Assembly (NCBI GenBank): GCA_015492115.1
Contig: WGFS01000074.1
Location: 1-9,076 of the forward strand
Length of the DNA stretch: 9,076 nt
Direction: 5' to 3'
Source: Aquificaceae bacterium
Lineage (GTDB): Bacteria; Aquificota; Aquificia; Aquificales; Aquificaceae
A program made the position numbers and the translations under genes. The notes under the pieces were generated by a model, which searched no databases, was not told the origin of the DNA, and worked only from the letters and a program-made list of their open reading frames with translations. Of this stretch, positions 6,584-9,076 are shown one piece after another (the stretch's first letter is position 1; each line of letters starts with the position of its first letter).

Positions 6584-7690
6584 ATGGCAGGAAAGGTCAG
6601 GGTTGCCATAGCCGGAGTTGGCAACTGTGCAAGCTCCCTCGTGCAGGGAATTTATTACTATCAGAAGAAGCAGGACGCTGACTTCGGCGGTGTGATGCAC
6701 GACGATATAGGGGGTTACAAACCCTGGGACCTTGAGATAGTTGCCGCGTGGGATATAGATGCGAGAAAGGTGGGAAAGGATGTGTCGGAAGCCATCTTTG
6801 CCCCTCCGAACTGCACCGCGGTGTTTGAGCCTGAAGTTCCCCACATGGGCGTTAAGGTGAGGATGGGGAAGGTTTTAGACGGCTTTGCACCTCACATGAA
6901 GGACTACCCTGAGGACAGAACCTTCGTTCTTGCGGAGGAGAAAGAGGATGAGCTTGAGGATGTGATTAGGGTTCTCAAAGAGACAGGGGCGGACGTCCTC
7001 ATAAACTACGTTCCCGTTGGCTCCGAGCAGGCTGCGAGGTTTTACGCTCAGGCGTGCCTTGAGGCTGGAGTTTCCTTCATAAACGCCATGCCGACCTTTA
7101 TAGTCTCAGATCCGGAGTGGGCTAAGAAGTTTGAGGAGAGAGGAATACCCGTTGTGGGTGACGACATAAAGTCTCAGGTGGGGGCGACCATAGTTCACAG
7201 GACTCTCACCCAGCTCTTCTTGGACAGGGGAGTGAAGGTGGACAGGACTTATCAGCTTAACTTCGGCGGTAACACGGACTTTCTCAACATGCTCGCAAGG
7301 GAGAGATTAAAGACCAAGAAGGTTTCCAAGACGGAGGCGGTCACCTCTCTCATACCCGGCGGTATGAGCTGGGAGAACGTTCACATAGGACCCTCCGACT
7401 GGGTTCCCTGGTTGAAGGACAGGAAGATAGCCTACATAAGGCTTGAGGGTAAACTCTTCGGGGACGTTCCCATGTACGTGGAGCTGAAGCTGGACGTGGA
7501 GGACTCCCCTAACAGCGCTGGTTCAATGATAGACGCTGTCAGGTGTGCTAAGCTCGCGAGGGACAGAGGGATCGCGGGACCCCTCTACTCCATAAGTGCC
7601 TATACGATGAAGCACCCGCCGATCCAGTATCCCGACTGGCAGGCTAAGAGGTACGTGGAAGAGTTCATCAGAGGGGAAAGAGAGAGATAG
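6584..7690 (+). CDS. ino1: myo-Inositol-1-phosphate synthase (MIPS)
   Basis: Converts D-glucose 6-phosphate to L-myo-inositol 1-phosphate with an internal NAD+ redox cycle. The 368-residue protein is the short prokaryotic/archaeal form. The Rossmann motif is GVGNCASSL (11-19), and NYVPVGSEQA (141-150) follows. The catalytic core is GDDIKSQVGAT (192-202) with Lys196, then LNFGGNTDF (225-233), then the conserved SKTEAV with Lys249, then DSPNSAG (307-313). In hyperthermophiles the product feeds di-myo-inositol phosphate, a heat and salt solute, or inositol phospholipids; the later enzymes are not here, so which one is inference. ATG 6584 is chosen, 8 bases after AGGAGG; the GTG at 6575 lies inside that ribosome binding site. 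The 3' end overlaps mqnA by 23 bp on the other strand. Confidence 0.92.
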   Translation: MAGKVRVAIAGVGNCASSLVQGIYYYQKKQDADFGGVMHDDIGGYKPWDLEIVAAWDIDARKVGKDVSEAIFAPPNCTAVFEPEVPHMGVKVRMGKVLDGFAPHMKDYPEDRTFVLAEEKEDELEDVIRVLKETGADVLINYVPVGSEQAARFYAQACLEAGVSFINAMPTFIVSDPEWAKKFEERGIPVVGDDIKSQVGATIVHRTLTQLFLDRGVKVDRTYQLNFGGNTDFLNMLARERLKTKKVSKTEAVTSLIPGGMSWENVHIGPSDWVPWLKDRKIAYIRLEGKLFGDVPMYVELKLDVEDSPNSAGSMIDAVRCAKLARDRGIAGPLYSISAYTMKHPPIQYPDWQAKRYVEEFIRGERER

Positions 7691-8408
7691 TCTCCGGGGC
7701 GGGCTTGCCCGTCTCCTTCTCCATAAAAGAGAAGAACCTTTTCAAGGACTCAAGGTGTTCCTTTTCAAGGTTGTAGTCTATGCACTCCGACAGGTAGTGT
7801 TTGAGGAAGTCCTTTCCCAGATCAAGCCTGTCCGACTCAAGGTCTGAAAAGAAATTTTTTAAAGAGGTCTTTACCTCCTTATACAGTTCCTTAACACGCC
7901 CCTTCGGGGCGTCCTTCCTGACCAAAAAGAGAGCGAACACGAAGGGAAGTCCCGTGTGGTTAAACCATTCCTCTCCCAGATCGTAGGCAAATTCGTAATC
8001 TTTCCTGAGCCTGAGCGCTTCATCCCCTATGGAGAGGAAGGCGTCCTCACCCTCTGTTACCTCTTCCGGATATACCCCGTGAACCTCCTTGAGCATGTAG
8101 CCCAGCAGATAGCGCGAGGTGAGTGAGTTCGGAGTTATCCTTACACTCTTCACCTCCTTTACAGGTCTTTTTGAGAGGAGAAGGACAGAACAGACCTTTC
8201 CCCTTGAGGATATGGAGATGTCAGGAAGGACGAAGTACTCCTCCGGGTTGAAGAAGAACTCTACCGATGAGACTATACCCGCATCTATCTCACCCTCTCT
8301 GAGCTTCTTCACAAGCTCTGAGGGATGCCCCTCAATGAGATCAAAGTCTTTCAGTGAGTAGAAGAGAGGCAGTGTGTTTGAGTAAGATACCTTTCCTACG
8401 CGGAGCAT
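7668..8408 (-). CDS. mqnA: Chorismate dehydratase MqnA (futalosine menaquinone pathway)
   Basis: Dehydrates chorismate to 3-enolpyruvylbenzoate, the first step of the futalosine route to menaquinone; the cytoplasmic enzyme has a periplasmic-binding-protein-like fold. The 246-residue product carries the family order: VGKVSYSNTLPLFY (4-17), EGEIDAGIVSSVEF (38-51), ISSRGKVCSVLLLS (66-79), LTSRYLLGYML (96-106), LSIGDEALR (125-133) and YDLGEEWFNHTGLPFVFA (142-159). ATG 8408 is chosen because family members begin with this MxRVGKVxYxNT block. No Shine-Dalgarno precedes it; a TTG at 8432 overlapping the ttuA stop would add eight residues. It follows ttuA by 20 bp. Hydrogenobacter uses a sulfur-modified naphthoquinone, so this enzyme probably serves the respiratory quinone pool. 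The other mqn genes are not in the window. Confidence 0.9.
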   Translation of the reverse strand: MLRVGKVSYSNTLPLFYSLKDFDLIEGHPSELVKKLREGEIDAGIVSSVEFFFNPEEYFVLPDISISSRGKVCSVLLLSKRPVKEVKSVRITPNSLTSRYLLGYMLKEVHGVYPEEVTEGEDAFLSIGDEALRLRKDYEFAYDLGEEWFNHTGLPFVFALFLVRKDAPKGRVKELYKEVKTSLKNFFSDLESDRLDLGKDFLKHYLSECIDYNLEKEHLESLKRFFSFMEKETGKPAPETISLFPL

Positions 8409-8415
8409 CTGAGAA

Positions 8416-8421
8416 ATTATA
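8416..8421 (-). promoter_or_regulatory. Possible -10 element for a leaderless mqnA transcript
   Basis: A perfect TATAAT on the minus strand ends 7 bases before the mqnA ATG, in the 20-bp gap after ttuA. If used, transcription would begin at or next to the start codon, matching the absence of a Shine-Dalgarno. There is no clear -35 hexamer at 16-18 bp, so this may be chance in a short A+T-rich gap. Confidence 0.3.
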
Positions 8422-8428
8422 GATACAT

Positions 8429-9076
8429 TCAAGCCCTCAACCCTGCAATCCTCTCCCTGAGCCTGCAAACGGGACAGACCTCCGAAGGGCTCGGCTCACC
8501 ACAGACCTTACAGGGCTGGAGCTCCCTATCTTCCCCCTCCCTGAACCTGGGATAGACCTTTCTGAGGTATTCCAGATAGAACCTGAGCTTCGTTCCGGGG
8601 AACTTCTCCTCTATCTGGTTCAGAATACTCTTGTAGAATATGGAGCTCGCGTCCTCGGAGAAGGGGCACTCCTCCTCTATGAAGTCTATGTTGTTGAGAA
8701 GTGCGTAAAGGGCTGTCTCCTTCTCAGTGAACTTGCAGAAGGGCTTTACCTTTCTCACGAAGCCCCCCTCTTCCTCAAGGACAGGATACTTCCTACCGAG
8801 GTACTTTACGTTCCAGTTGATGACGTTCGCGAGGAGTGAGCTCGCCTCGTCGTCAAGGTTGTGCCCCGTCGCGACCACGCTGTAGCCTTTCTCCCTGGCG
8901 ACCCTGTTGAAGTTGTATCTCTTCACGAGACCGCAGACGGAGCAGGCTTCCCTTGATGTTACCTTTTTCAGCTCGGGAATGCCCGCAAGCTCCTCTTCAA
9001 GATCCACTACTATCGCCTTTGCACCCAGTCTCCGGGCGAACTTCTCCACCTTCTCCTTAGAGCGCTCTGAGTACTC
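8429..9076 (-). CDS. ttuA: tRNA 2-thiolation protein TtuA, C-terminal part (5' end beyond window)
   Basis: An ATP-dependent sulfurtransferase of the TtuA/Ncs6 family, expected to make 2-thioribothymidine at tRNA position 54, a thermostabilising modification. The reading frame stays open to 9076, so 215 residues of about 300 are present; the N-terminal zinc finger and SGGKDS PP-loop lie off the edge. Visible are EYSERSKEKVEKF at the edge, CSVCGLVKRY (45-54 of the fragment) with two of the cluster cysteines, ATGHNLDDEASSLL (69-82), and EECPFS (135-140) with the third cysteine. In Thermus TtuA these three cysteines bind a [4Fe-4S] cluster. The C-terminal zinc finger is CKVCGEPSPSEVCPVC (189-204), which favours TtuA over TtcA. 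An internal GTG at 9049 is not the true start. It is followed by mqnA after 20 bp. Confidence 0.8.
   Translation of the reverse strand, partial: EYSERSKEKVEKFARRLGAKAIVVDLEEELAGIPELKKVTSREACSVCGLVKRYNFNRVAREKGYSVVATGHNLDDEASSLLANVINWNVKYLGRKYPVLEEEGGFVRKVKPFCKFTEKETALYALLNNIDFIEEECPFSEDASSIFYKSILNQIEEKFPGTKLRFYLEYLRKVYPRFREGEDRELQPCKVCGEPSPSEVCPVCRLRERIAGLRA

Noticed and set aside
6446..6844. Upstream extension of the split-barrel protein frame to 279 codons
   Set aside because: It runs antisense through the ino1 promoter and first codons and has no family similarity. ATG 6445 follows AGGAGG.
7700..7711. CGGGC-TT-GCCCG hairpin just after the ino1 stop as a terminator
   Set aside because: The stem is short and the following bases are mixed C and T, not a U-run. 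It is coding sequence of mqnA (the GKPAP region).
7896..7912. Strong GC hairpin, 7-bp stem with TTC loop, as a terminator for ino1
   Set aside because: It has no U-tract on either strand and lies inside mqnA coding sequence over the codons for APKGR, more than 200 bp past the ino1 stop.
1..9076. CRISPR arrays, insertion sequences, phage genes, tRNA or rRNA genes
   Set aside because: No spaced direct repeats, transposase-like frames, terminal inverted repeats or RNA gene patterns were found. Nearly all bases are in housekeeping genes.

Overview
The window looks like chromosomal DNA from a thermophilic, autotrophic bacterium of the Aquificales, most likely family Aquificaceae (Aquifex/Hydrogenobacter/Thermocrinis/Hydrogenivirga group). 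Four genes point there together: a citryl-CoA-synthetase-type large subunit (two-step citrate cleavage of the reductive TCA cycle), a short prokaryotic myo-inositol-1-phosphate synthase (inositol-based solutes or lipids of hyperthermophiles), an MqnA of the futalosine menaquinone route, and a TtuA-type tRNA 2-thiolation enzyme typical of thermophiles. Base composition is near half G+C by eye, and arginine is mostly AGG/AGA, as in thermophiles. No database search was possible, so genus-level placement is not claimed.

Layout. Positions 1-761 (minus) hold the N-terminal third of metE, running off the left edge. Upstream of it, in the same direction, is ccsA (820-2121, minus). A 105-bp divergent promoter region separates ccsA from rpsT (2227-2505, plus). 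rpsT runs tail-to-tail into a minus-strand cluster of three tightly coupled genes, read from the right: a small FMN-binding split-barrel protein (6005-6445), priA (3948-6005) and murJ (2455-3948). Both junctions in this cluster are TGATG stop/start overlaps. A 138-bp divergent promoter region (6446-6583) separates the cluster from ino1 (6584-7690, plus). ino1 converges on the minus-strand pair ttuA (8429-9076, 5' end beyond the right edge) then mqnA (7668-8408).

The genome is very compact. Both convergent gene pairs overlap at their 3' ends (51 bp for rpsT/murJ, 23 bp for ino1/mqnA), so there is no room for conventional intergenic terminators. No tRNA, rRNA, CRISPR, insertion sequence or recognisable riboswitch was seen.

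The most notable observation is the PriA protein. It keeps the PriA architecture and all eight zinc-binding cysteines but has lost the Walker A lysine/threonine, the DEEH box and the arginine-rich motif VI. It therefore looks like a catalytically dead pseudohelicase rather than a decaying gene. Other points of interest are a 13-bp perfect palindrome and a shared -35-like element in the ino1 divergent promoter region, in-register antisense coding at the rpsT/murJ tail, and a possible leaderless start for mqnA.
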